Notes under the pieces: model-generated
Told to the model about the DNA's origin: nothing
The model's database searches: none
The model's input: the letters and a program-made list of their open reading frames with translations, nothing else
Part shown: one piece after another, positions 19,656 through 26,610 of the stretch
Layout of the letters: the number at the start of each line of letters is the position of its first letter
How positions within the stretch are numbered: position 1 is the stretch's first letter
From: SKPS01 sp964469215
Lineage (GTDB): Bacteria; Bacteroidota; Bacteroidia; Bacteroidales; SKPS01
Assembly: GCA_964469215.1 (NCBI GenBank)
Contig: CAYXYB010000024.1
Coordinates: 1 to 37,885 of the forward strand
DNA length: 37,885 bases
Reading direction: 5' to 3'
Translations under genes and position numbers: made by a program

Positions 19656-19710
19656 ACTCTGAACAGCGAACGAAGTGAGCCGAAACTCTGAACAGCGAAC
19701 GAAGTGAGCC
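19656..19710. repeat. 29-bp tandem repeat array, two units after the gap
   Basis: Units start at 19661 and 19690 with the same GCGAACGAAGTGAGC core. The array ends 3-4 nt from the metG stop codon (19714-19716), so it directly abuts that gene's 3' end. Confidence 0.95.
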
Positions 19711-19713
19711 CCC

Positions 19714-21756
19714 TCACTTCACGGTCGCTCCATCACAAACATCCCCCCCTTCAGGTACAACAAAAAACAACTTCCCGTCGGGGTTCTCGGCCATGAGAAT
19801 CATGCCGTTGGAGGTTATCCCCCTTAGTTCACGGGGACTGAGGTTTACCAGAATTGAAACCCTCTTGCCGATTATCTCTTCAGGAGTAAAATATTCAGCT
19901 ATGCCCGATACCACAGTGCGTAAGTCAATACCGGTGTCTATTGTGAGCTTCAGAAGCTTCTTCGTCTTTGGCACAACCTCCGCTGCCTTGATCGTCCCGG
20001 CACGAATATCCATCCGCATGAACTCATCATACTCGATATCAGGTTTTGCAGGTTCAATGTTGATTACCTCACGTTCATTTGTAATCTTTGTCTGCTGCAA
20101 TCTGTCAATCTGCTTCTGAATGGTATCATCATCAATTTTTTCAAAAAGAAACTCTGCATTGCCTATAACATTTCCGGCAGTCATCAGATCTGTTCTACCT
20201 GCATGTTCCCACCTAGGAGAGGGTATGCCGAACATTTCACGTATACGCTGCGCCGTAAAAGGCAGAAATGGTTCCGCCAGAACCGACAGGTTGGCACAAA
20301 TCTGTAAAGAGATGTTCATAACTGTCCTTACCCTTGCTTCATCATCCCTGATCTTCTTCCACGGTTCGTTATCGGTAAGGTACTTATTTCCAAGACGCGC
20401 AAGGTTCATAAGATGGTTCAACCCCTCACGGAACCGGAAATTCTCAAGGCTTTCCGATATCTTTGCCGGCCATGCTGCTATATGTTCCAAAACCTCCCTG
20501 TCGGAAGTTGTTAGCTCAGTAATCTCAGGTACGCTGCCGTTGAAAAACTTATGAGTAAGCACCATGGTACGGTTCACAAGGTTCCCGAGTATCGCCAGTA
20601 ACTCATTGTTGTTTCTGGCCTGGAAGTCTTTCCATGTAAAATCGTTGTCTTTGGTCTCGGGGGCATTGGCGGTGAGCACATACCTCAACACATCCTGCTT
20701 CCCGGGAAAATCCTCCAGATATTCATGAAGCCACACCGCCCAGTTGCGCGATGTGGATATCTTATCACCTTCAAGGTTCAGAAACTCATTGGCAGGGACA
20801 TTGTCAGGAAGGATATACGATCCCTCTGCCTTCAGCATGGCAGGGAAAATGATGCAATGGAACACTATGTTATCCTTGCCGATGAAATGAATCAGGCGGG
20901 TCTCCGGGTCTTTCCAGAACTTCTCCCAGTCTTCTGTGAGCTCCCTGGTTGCTGAAATATAACCAATGGGGGCGTCAAACCAGACATATAATACCTTCCC
21001 CTCCGTACCCTCAATAGGCACCTTAACTCCCCATTCCAGATCACGTGTGACGGCACGTGGCTGCAGCCCCTGGTCGATCCATGACTTACATTGCCCGTAA
21101 ACATTGGCACGCCAGTCGCCCTTATGCCCTTCAAGTATCCATTCCCTTAGCCACAGCTCATAATCATTAAGAGGAAGATACCAATGCCTGGTGTCACGAA
21201 GAACCGGTGCAGCCCCACTCAAAGTAGAGCGTGGCTGTATAAGCTCCTCCGGACTAAGCGATGTTCCGCAAGATTCACACTGATCACCGTATGCCTTTTC
21301 GTAATTGCAGTGTGGACATGTTCCTGTAATGTACCTGTCGGCCAGAAACTGACCTGCCTCTTCATCATAATACTGTGCCGAAGTCTTTTCGATAAATCTG
21401 CCATCATCATAAAGCTTCCTGAATATTGCAGAAGAAGTTTCGTGATGGATGGCATTCGAAGTGCGAGAATAAATATCAAATGAAATCCCCAGCTCTGCAA
21501 ATGAATCCCTGATCATAGCATGATATTTGTCAACAATTGCCTGGGGAGTAGTACCATTATCCCTGGCCTTCAGAGTAATGGGTACTCCGTGCTCATCACT
21601 TCCTCCGATAAAAACCACGTCCCTCCCACACATCCTCAGGTAGCGCACATAAATATCTGCCGGAACATATACCCCGGCAAGGTGCCCTATATGTATCGGG
21701 CCGTTTGCATAAGGAAGTGCAGTTGTAACGGTATAACGCCTGAAATATCTGGTCAT
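19714..21756 (-). CDS. metG: Methionyl-tRNA synthetase with C-terminal tRNA-binding domain
   Basis: This cytoplasmic class I synthetase charges tRNA-Met with methionine. The catalytic HIGH motif is at residues 22-25. A zinc knuckle is formed by C147, C150, C160 and C163 (CPHC and CESC), and the KMSKS loop appears as KISTS at 332-336. An anticodon-binding helical domain follows. From about residue 575 to the end lies a Trbp111/EMAP-type OB fold (DEFMRMDIRAGTIKAAEVV), the dimerising tRNA-binding appendix also found in E. coli MetG. The 680 aa length is normal for this architecture. The start at 21756 gives the usual N-terminus just before the Rossmann core. The gene stands alone, with a repeat array immediately downstream and a divergent kinase gene upstream. 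Confidence 0.97.
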   Translation of the reverse strand: MTRYFRRYTVTTALPYANGPIHIGHLAGVYVPADIYVRYLRMCGRDVVFIGGSDEHGVPITLKARDNGTTPQAIVDKYHAMIRDSFAELGISFDIYSRTSNAIHHETSSAIFRKLYDDGRFIEKTSAQYYDEEAGQFLADRYITGTCPHCNYEKAYGDQCESCGTSLSPEELIQPRSTLSGAAPVLRDTRHWYLPLNDYELWLREWILEGHKGDWRANVYGQCKSWIDQGLQPRAVTRDLEWGVKVPIEGTEGKVLYVWFDAPIGYISATRELTEDWEKFWKDPETRLIHFIGKDNIVFHCIIFPAMLKAEGSYILPDNVPANEFLNLEGDKISTSRNWAVWLHEYLEDFPGKQDVLRYVLTANAPETKDNDFTWKDFQARNNNELLAILGNLVNRTMVLTHKFFNGSVPEITELTTSDREVLEHIAAWPAKISESLENFRFREGLNHLMNLARLGNKYLTDNEPWKKIRDDEARVRTVMNISLQICANLSVLAEPFLPFTAQRIREMFGIPSPRWEHAGRTDLMTAGNVIGNAEFLFEKIDDDTIQKQIDRLQQTKITNEREVINIEPAKPDIEYDEFMRMDIRAGTIKAAEVVPKTKKLLKLTIDTGIDLRTVVSGIAEYFTPEEIIGKRVSILVNLSPRELRGITSNGMILMAENPDGKLFFVVPEGGDVCDGATVK

Positions 21757-21779
21757 GACTTATGGGTTTTATGAGCAGA

Positions 21780-21787
21780 CAAAATTA
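21780..21787 (-). promoter_or_regulatory. -7 element (TAATTTTG) for metG
   Basis: The minus strand reads TAATTTTG, a full match to TAnnTTTG, 23 nt upstream of the metG ATG. That would give a leader of roughly 15-18 nt. No TTG is seen at the right distance for a -33 element. Confidence 0.45.
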
Positions 21788-21858
21788 CGAAAATAGTTCA
21801 AAGGCATGGATAGGGATATGATATGATAAGCTGCAATCACCGTGGAGAACAATTTTTA

Positions 21859-21866
21859 TATTTTTG
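21859..21866 (+). promoter_or_regulatory. -7 element (TATTTTTG) directly before the PfkB kinase
   Basis: TATTTTTG matches TAnnTTTG, but it ends only 4 nt before the ATG at 21871. If it is used, transcription would start at or beside the start codon, giving a leaderless mRNA. No -33 TTG is evident, so a chance match in AT-rich DNA is possible. Confidence 0.3.
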
Positions 21867-21870
21867 CCAA

Positions 21871-22866
21871 ATGAAGATACTAGGACTTGGAAACGCGCTT
21901 GTTGACATCCTGATTTCGTTACCGGATGACAATTTCCTTAAAGAGAACAATATGCCTAAGGGCAGCATGCAGCTTATCGACAATATGACTGCAGAGCATT
22001 TGCTGATGCTTACTAACGATTTTCCTCGTGCTTTTGCATCAGGTGGATCAGCAGCCAACACTATTCATGGGCTTTCACGCCTGGGTGTTGACACTGCATA
22101 CTTCGGAAAGATAGGCAATGATGAGTTCGGAGAATTTTTCCGTAATGATATGCATAAAGCGGGCATCGAGCCCAGGTTATTGCAGAGTGACGGATCAACA
22201 GGCACCGCTCTTACATTCATAACCCCTGACTCTGAACGCACCTTTGGAACCTGCCTGGGCGCTGCTGTTGATCTTTATCCTCAGGAACTTACTTTAGAGG
22301 AGTTTAAAGGGTTCGACCTGCTTCACATCGAAGGCTATCTGGCATTTAATCAGGATCTTACATCACATATAGTAAAGTATGCAAAAGAGGCAGGACTTCG
22401 TGTTTCCCTCGATCTCGCCAGCTACAATGTGGTGGAAGCTAACCTGGAGTTCCTTCAGGAACTGGTCGAAAGTTGTGTTGACATCCTCTTCGCAAACGAG
22501 GAGGAAGCTAAAGCATTTACCGGTAAAGGACCCCGTGAAGCCCTCGATATTCTCGCATCACTATGCGACATTGCCGTTGTAAAGGTTGGCAAAGATGGCT
22601 CATTGATCTCCGATGGCACGAAAAATTACAAGGTGGATGCCGTTGCCTCAAAGCCTGTCGACACCACAGGAGCCGGTGACCTCTATGCCAGTGGATTCCT
22701 TTTCGGCCTGTCGGTAAACGAACCGCTGGAAAGATGTGCACAGATCGGTAGCATCACCGCCGGCAAGGTTATCGAAAGCCTGGGGGCCAAAATACCGGAC
22801 CAGAGATGGGAGGAGGTTTACAAGGCAATCCGTTCCCTCAGGGAATTGAGGGAAATAAGGCCTTAA
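21871..22866 (+). CDS. PfkB-family carbohydrate/nucleoside kinase (adenosine kinase-like)
   Basis: This is a ribokinase-fold ATP-dependent kinase of 331 aa. The N-terminal PfkB signature is seen as FASGGSAANTIHGLSRLG around the glycine pair G58-G59. The C-terminal signature DTTGAGDLYASGF starts at D264, with D270 as the expected catalytic base and the GAG loop forming the anion hole. Overall likeness is to Bacteroidota proteins annotated as adenosine kinase or sugar kinase; the substrate cannot be settled from motifs. I chose the ATG at 21871 because the family begins with the strand KILGLGNALVDI. An in-frame ATG at 21823 would add 16 residues unlike the family. The gene lies between divergent metG and the EF-G2-like gene, which has its own promoter. 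Confidence 0.9.
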   Translation: MKILGLGNALVDILISLPDDNFLKENNMPKGSMQLIDNMTAEHLLMLTNDFPRAFASGGSAANTIHGLSRLGVDTAYFGKIGNDEFGEFFRNDMHKAGIEPRLLQSDGSTGTALTFITPDSERTFGTCLGAAVDLYPQELTLEEFKGFDLLHIEGYLAFNQDLTSHIVKYAKEAGLRVSLDLASYNVVEANLEFLQELVESCVDILFANEEEAKAFTGKGPREALDILASLCDIAVVKVGKDGSLISDGTKNYKVDAVASKPVDTTGAGDLYASGFLFGLSVNEPLERCAQIGSITAGKVIESLGAKIPDQRWEEVYKAIRSLRELREIRP

Positions 22867-22874
22867 ACATTATT

Positions 22875-22904
22875 TTGATAAATCGGGTAACTTTTATAAT
22901 TTTG
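22875..22904 (+). promoter_or_regulatory. Bacteroidota-type promoter for the EF-G2 gene
   Basis: A TTG at 22875-22877 is followed after 19 nt by TAATTTTG at 22897-22904, a full match to the Bacteroidota consensus TTG-(about 19)-TAnnTTTG. Transcription would begin near 22911 and leave a leader of about 57 nt before the ATG at 22968. It starts 9 nt after the kinase stop codon, so the EF-G2 gene can be transcribed on its own. Confidence 0.65.
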
Positions 22905-22912
22905 ACCCCCCT

Positions 22913-22932
22913 TTCCCGTATTGTGCCGGGAA
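22913..22932 (+). other. Small hairpin at the predicted 5' end of the EF-G2 mRNA
   Basis: TTCCCG (22913-22918) and CGGGAA (22927-22932) pair perfectly around an 8-nt loop and would lie within the first bases of the transcript. It could stabilise the 5' end. With only six base pairs this is modest evidence. Confidence 0.4.
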
Positions 22933-22967
22933 GTGGAATGCAAATATTAACAAACGGATAATAAGAC

Positions 22968-25100
22968 ATGAAGGTTTATCAGACGAAGGAAGTACGCAAT
23001 ATCGCCCTCATTGGCGGTGCTAAATCGGGTAAAACAACCCTTGCTGAAGCTATATTATTTGAATGTGGCCAGATCAACCGCAGAGGGAATATCGACGACA
23101 AAAATACTGTATCGGATTACAAGCAGGTAGAACTTGAGCGTGGCAACTCGGTTTATGCATCGGTGCTTCATACAGAATATTCGGGTAAAAAGGTCAATAT
23201 CATAGACACCCCCGGTTTCCATGATTTTATCGGTGAAACCATTGAAGGGCTCAATGCGGCCGATACTGCCCTGATGATGGTAAATGCCCAGGAAGGAATA
23301 CAGGTTGGAACAGAGATCACCTGGAGGCTTTGTAACAAGCTCGCTAAGCCGATCTTCTTTGTGCTGAACCAGCTCGATCATGAGAAGGTGAATGTTGCTG
23401 AAACCATAACGCAGTTAAAAAATCAGTTTGGCGATAAAGTTGTCTATGCTGCTTACCCAATGAATCCGGGGCTGGATTTCAACACTATTATCGATCTCAT
23501 CGAAATGAAAATGATGAAGTACCCCAAAGATGGCGGAAAACCGGAGGTTCTTGACATTCCTGCATCTGAAGCCGGTACCGCCGAAGATCTGCACCTTGCC
23601 CTGGTAGAAGCTGCTGCCGAAGGCGCTGAAGACCTTATGGAAAAGTACTTCGAAGAGGGAACACTCTCTGCAGAAGAGATCCGGAAAGGACTCAGGTTAG
23701 GCATTATCACCAGAGGAGTCTTCCCTGTATTCGCAACATCAGCAAAAAGAAATATCGGCGTCGATACCATCTTGTCGTTCATCGTTAACTGCCTTGCCTC
23801 CCCTGCAGAAATGCCCGGAAGGCCCGACGAATCAGGAACCGAAGTGAAGTGCAATTCTGCCGGCCCTGCCGCAGCACTCGTCTTTAAAACATCCGTTGAA
23901 CCTCACCTGGGCGAAGTATCATACTTCAAAGTCTTCTCAGGAGAAATAAAAGAGGGTTCCGATTATATCAATCTTACCAATTCCGGCAAGGAGCGCATAA
24001 CCCAGCTCTTCGTCATGTCAGGCAAAAACAGGGAGAAAATCGAAAAAATCGTTGCAGGTGATATCGGAGCCACCATCAAACTTAAAGACACCAAAACCAA
24101 CCACACATTTGGCGACAACCGGGTAAAGACCCCGCTGGCAAAGATGGTATTCCCTGATCCTATCTATACAACTGCCATAAAAGCTATAAGTACCACCGAT
24201 GACGAGAAGATGAACAGCATTCTCTATGAAATGCACAATTCCGATCCCACCCTTCTTGTTAACTATTCCCGTGAACAGAAACAGCTCATCCTTCAGGGAC
24301 AGGGCGACATGCACATAAATAAGGTAAAATGGTACTTCGACAATATACACAAAATCGATATTGAATTTATCGCGCCTAAGATCCCTTATCGTGAAACTAT
24401 CACCAAATCTGCCAAATCCATGTATCGTCATAAAAAGCAGAGTGGTGGCGCAGGCCAGTTCGGAGAAGTTCATATTATGATCGAACCCTGGTTTGAAGGG
24501 ATGACCGACAGTAAGGAATTCCCTGTCAGGGGAAAAGATGAGGTTAAACTCACATGGGGGGGGATGCTTGTAATGAACAACTGTATTGTTGGTGGCGCCA
24601 TCGACGCCCGTTTTATGCCCGCAATCATGAAGGGACTTATGGAAAGAATGGAGGTTGGCCCACTAACCGGGTCATATGCAAGAGACATTGTCGTAAGCAT
24701 CTACGATGGTAAGATGCACCCCGTGGATTCAAACGAAATATCCTTCAGGCTTGCAGGCCGTAACGCCTTCAGTGAAGCTTTCAAAAATGCAGGTCCAAGG
24801 ATCCTTGAACCTATTTATGAAATTGAGGTGATGGTGCCGGAAGAGAAGATGGGTGATGTAATGACAGACCTCCAGGGACGCCGTGCCATTATCCAGGGCA
24901 TGGGTTCAGATGGTAACTTCCAGATCATCAAAGCAAAAGTTCCACTGGCAGAAATGCATAAATACAGCACCTCACTGAGCTCCATCACCAGCGGAAGGGC
25001 AACATTTGCCATGACATTCTCAGAATACTCACAGGTGCCCGGTGATATCCAGACCAAACTCCTCAAAGAATACGAAGAAGCACAGAAAGACGAGGATTAG
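22968..25100 (+). CDS. EF-G2-type elongation factor G paralog with degenerate GTPase motifs
   Basis: This translocase-like translation factor of 710 aa has the EF-G domain order: G domain, domain II, III, IV and V. The P-loop is present (G16-A18-K19-S20-G21-K22-T23). Switch I lacks the usual RGITI, reading ERGNSV at 57-62, so the Mg-binding threonine is missing. Switch II reads DTPGFHDF from D80 instead of DTPGHVDF, which moves the catalytic histidine by one position. G4 is NQLD (134-137) instead of NKxD. These changes fit the Bacteroidota EF-G2 group, whose Bacteroides thetaiotaomicron member is reported to support translation without GTPase activity and to matter under carbon starvation and in gut colonisation. 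It is therefore a second EF-G, not the main fusA. It has its own promoter (22875-22904) and ends 3 bp from the convergent ferritin gene. Confidence 0.92.
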   Translation: MKVYQTKEVRNIALIGGAKSGKTTLAEAILFECGQINRRGNIDDKNTVSDYKQVELERGNSVYASVLHTEYSGKKVNIIDTPGFHDFIGETIEGLNAADTALMMVNAQEGIQVGTEITWRLCNKLAKPIFFVLNQLDHEKVNVAETITQLKNQFGDKVVYAAYPMNPGLDFNTIIDLIEMKMMKYPKDGGKPEVLDIPASEAGTAEDLHLALVEAAAEGAEDLMEKYFEEGTLSAEEIRKGLRLGIITRGVFPVFATSAKRNIGVDTILSFIVNCLASPAEMPGRPDESGTEVKCNSAGPAAALVFKTSVEPHLGEVSYFKVFSGEIKEGSDYINLTNSGKERITQLFVMSGKNREKIEKIVAGDIGATIKLKDTKTNHTFGDNRVKTPLAKMVFPDPIYTTAIKAISTTDDEKMNSILYEMHNSDPTLLVNYSREQKQLILQGQGDMHINKVKWYFDNIHKIDIEFIAPKIPYRETITKSAKSMYRHKKQSGGAGQFGEVHIMIEPWFEGMTDSKEFPVRGKDEVKLTWGGMLVMNNCIVGGAIDARFMPAIMKGLMERMEVGPLTGSYARDIVVSIYDGKMHPVDSNEISFRLAGRNAFSEAFKNAGPRILEPIYEIEVMVPEEKMGDVMTDLQGRRAIIQGMGSDGNFQIIKAKVPLAEMHKYSTSLSSITSGRATFAMTFSEYSQVPGDIQTKLLKEYEEAQKDED

Positions 25101-25103
25101 CGA

Positions 25104-25613
25104 CTAAGCTTGCGTCGCGTCAACAAACGTGCGGGCTGCCAACTCACGGTCAAGCATAAAAATACCTTGCGGATGATCACCTATCATCTTTAACTGGTTA
25201 ATGATCCTGTCGGCATTTGCCTCCTCTTCAACCTGCTCGTTTACAAACCATTGCAGCATGCTGTTGGTAGCGTGATCTTTCTCCTCAATGGCAATGTTCA
25301 CCAGGTTGTTTATCAATGAAGTAACCAATCGTTCATGTTTCAGGGTCTCCTCAAAAACATTCGACACACTCTTCCAATTCGTTTTCGGGCCTTTGATCGT
25401 CTTCAGAAGAACCCTTCCTCCACGCTCAATCACATAATTGTAAAACTTCAGCGCGTGTGTCTGTTCCTCTTTGAACTGAATCATCATCCAGTTGGCCATA
25501 CCTTCATAATTCTTCTCCTCGAACCATGTTGCCATGGAGAGATAAAGATAAGCTGATTCGAATTCGGCATTGATTTGTTCATTTATTGCCTCTTCCATTT
25601 TTTTTGATAACAT
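25104..25613 (-). CDS. ftnA: Non-haem ferritin
   Basis: This iron-storage protein (169 aa) oxidises Fe(II) and stores it in a 24-subunit shell in the cytoplasm. All ferroxidase residues stand at the E. coli FtnA positions: E17, E50, H53, E94 and Q127, with E49, E126, E129 and E130 for the third iron site and Y24 nearby. There is no haem-binding methionine signature of bacterioferritin. A perfect Shine-Dalgarno lies 5 nt before the ATG, fixing the start. The gene is 97 nt downstream of atpG on the same strand and tail-to-tail with the EF-G2 gene. I see no clear TAnnTTTG promoter in the gap, so read-through from the ATP synthase operon is possible. Confidence 0.96.
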   Translation of the reverse strand: MLSKKMEEAINEQINAEFESAYLYLSMATWFEEKNYEGMANWMMIQFKEEQTHALKFYNYVIERGGRVLLKTIKGPKTNWKSVSNVFEETLKHERLVTSLINNLVNIAIEEKDHATNSMLQWFVNEQVEEEANADRIINQLKMIGDHPQGIFMLDRELAARTFVDATQA

Positions 25614-25618
25614 GTATA

Positions 25619-25625
25619 CCTCCTT
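25619..25625 (-). promoter_or_regulatory. Perfect Shine-Dalgarno of ferritin
   Basis: The minus strand reads AAGGAGG, 5 nt before the ATG at 25613, preceded by a run of A. Strong Shine-Dalgarno sequences are uncommon in Bacteroidota, so this stands out from most genes in the window. Confidence 0.8.
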
Positions 25626-25710
25626 TTTTTTGAATTTATCTGTTTAATTTCTATGGATTTGGTATCCCAACATCCATAATAAAAGTAACTGTTTTAAGAA
25701 CATTAATATG

Positions 25711-26595
25711 TCAACCTTTAAGAGCTTCGGCACCACTTACTATTTCGATAATCTCCCTGGTAATTGATGCCTGACGTGCTTTGTTATATGCCAGCCTGAG
25801 CTCCTTAAGCATCTCTGAAGCATTGTCGGTTGCCTTATGCATGGCTGTCATACGTGCACCATGCTCTCCTGCAAAACTGTCGAGCAGTGTTTTAAAGAAC
25901 TGTATTTTTAACGCCTGCGGGATCAGATTTTTCAGAATCGCCCCACGGGCCGGTTCGAACAAATATTCAACACCCCAGAAAGGTTTTTGTTCAACACTCT
26001 CCTTCACCAACGGAAGAAATTTTTCCTGCGTAACCAGTTGAACACCTGCATTCCTGAAATGGTTATAAACAATTATTACCCTATCCCACCTCAATTCAAC
26101 ATAACCATCCAGTATCATGGATGCAACCTCCTCAACATCTTCATAGGAAATTCTGTTGAAAAGGTGATTATACTCAGCGATAACCGGCAATTTTTTTCTC
26201 ACCAGGGCTTCATTCACTTTTTTTCCGATACATATTATATCAAGATTTTCTGAATCGAGGAAAGAGGAAAGTTCACCGGATAACAGAACCTGAACACTTT
26301 TAATGACATTTGAATTGAATGTTCCGCACAATCCCTTGTTGGATGAAACTGCAACTATAAGGGCCCTTTTTGGCTCCTCCTCACGTGGAGCATAGGGGTT
26401 TTCCTCCTTAGATTCAACCGTCTCACTTACGTTTGTGATTATCTCATTGAGTTTTAATGCATATGGCCTCAATCTGATGATAGAATCCTGCGCTCTTCGC
26501 AACTTGGAAGCAGCTACCATCTTCATGGCATTGGTGATCTGCTCGGTTGATTTAACCGACTCGATCCTGTTCCGTACCTCCTTTAAGCTGGCCAT
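25711..26595 (-). CDS. atpG: ATP synthase F1 subunit gamma
   Basis: This is the central rotor shaft of F1, coupling c-ring rotation to catalysis in the alpha-beta hexamer on the cytoplasmic face of the inner membrane. The N-terminus (MASLKEVRNRIESVKSTEQI, then TNAMKMVAASKLRRAQ) is the conserved coiled coil. The C-terminus (RLAYNKARQASITREIIEIV) is the matching helix that enters the hexamer. The length of 294 aa is usual. It is the last ATP synthase gene of the operon, starting 15 nt after atpA. atpD and atpC are not downstream: ferritin follows. Confidence 0.97.
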   Translation of the reverse strand: MASLKEVRNRIESVKSTEQITNAMKMVAASKLRRAQDSIIRLRPYALKLNEIITNVSETVESKEENPYAPREEEPKRALIVAVSSNKGLCGTFNSNVIKSVQVLLSGELSSFLDSENLDIICIGKKVNEALVRKKLPVIAEYNHLFNRISYEDVEEVASMILDGYVELRWDRVIIVYNHFRNAGVQLVTQEKFLPLVKESVEQKPFWGVEYLFEPARGAILKNLIPQALKIQFFKTLLDSFAGEHGARMTAMHKATDNASEMLKELRLAYNKARQASITREIIEIVSGAEALKG

Positions 26596-26610
26596 AGAAG
26601 TAGTGTAGTT

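Noticed and set aside
19334..19717. Open frame through the 29-bp repeat array as a repeat protein
   Set aside because: The period is not a multiple of three, the frame crosses 100 N, and it lacks a start context. It is repeat DNA.
25095..25120. Bidirectional terminator between EF-G2 and ferritin
   Set aside because: Only a four-pair CGAC/GTCG stem with mismatches can be drawn and no T run follows.
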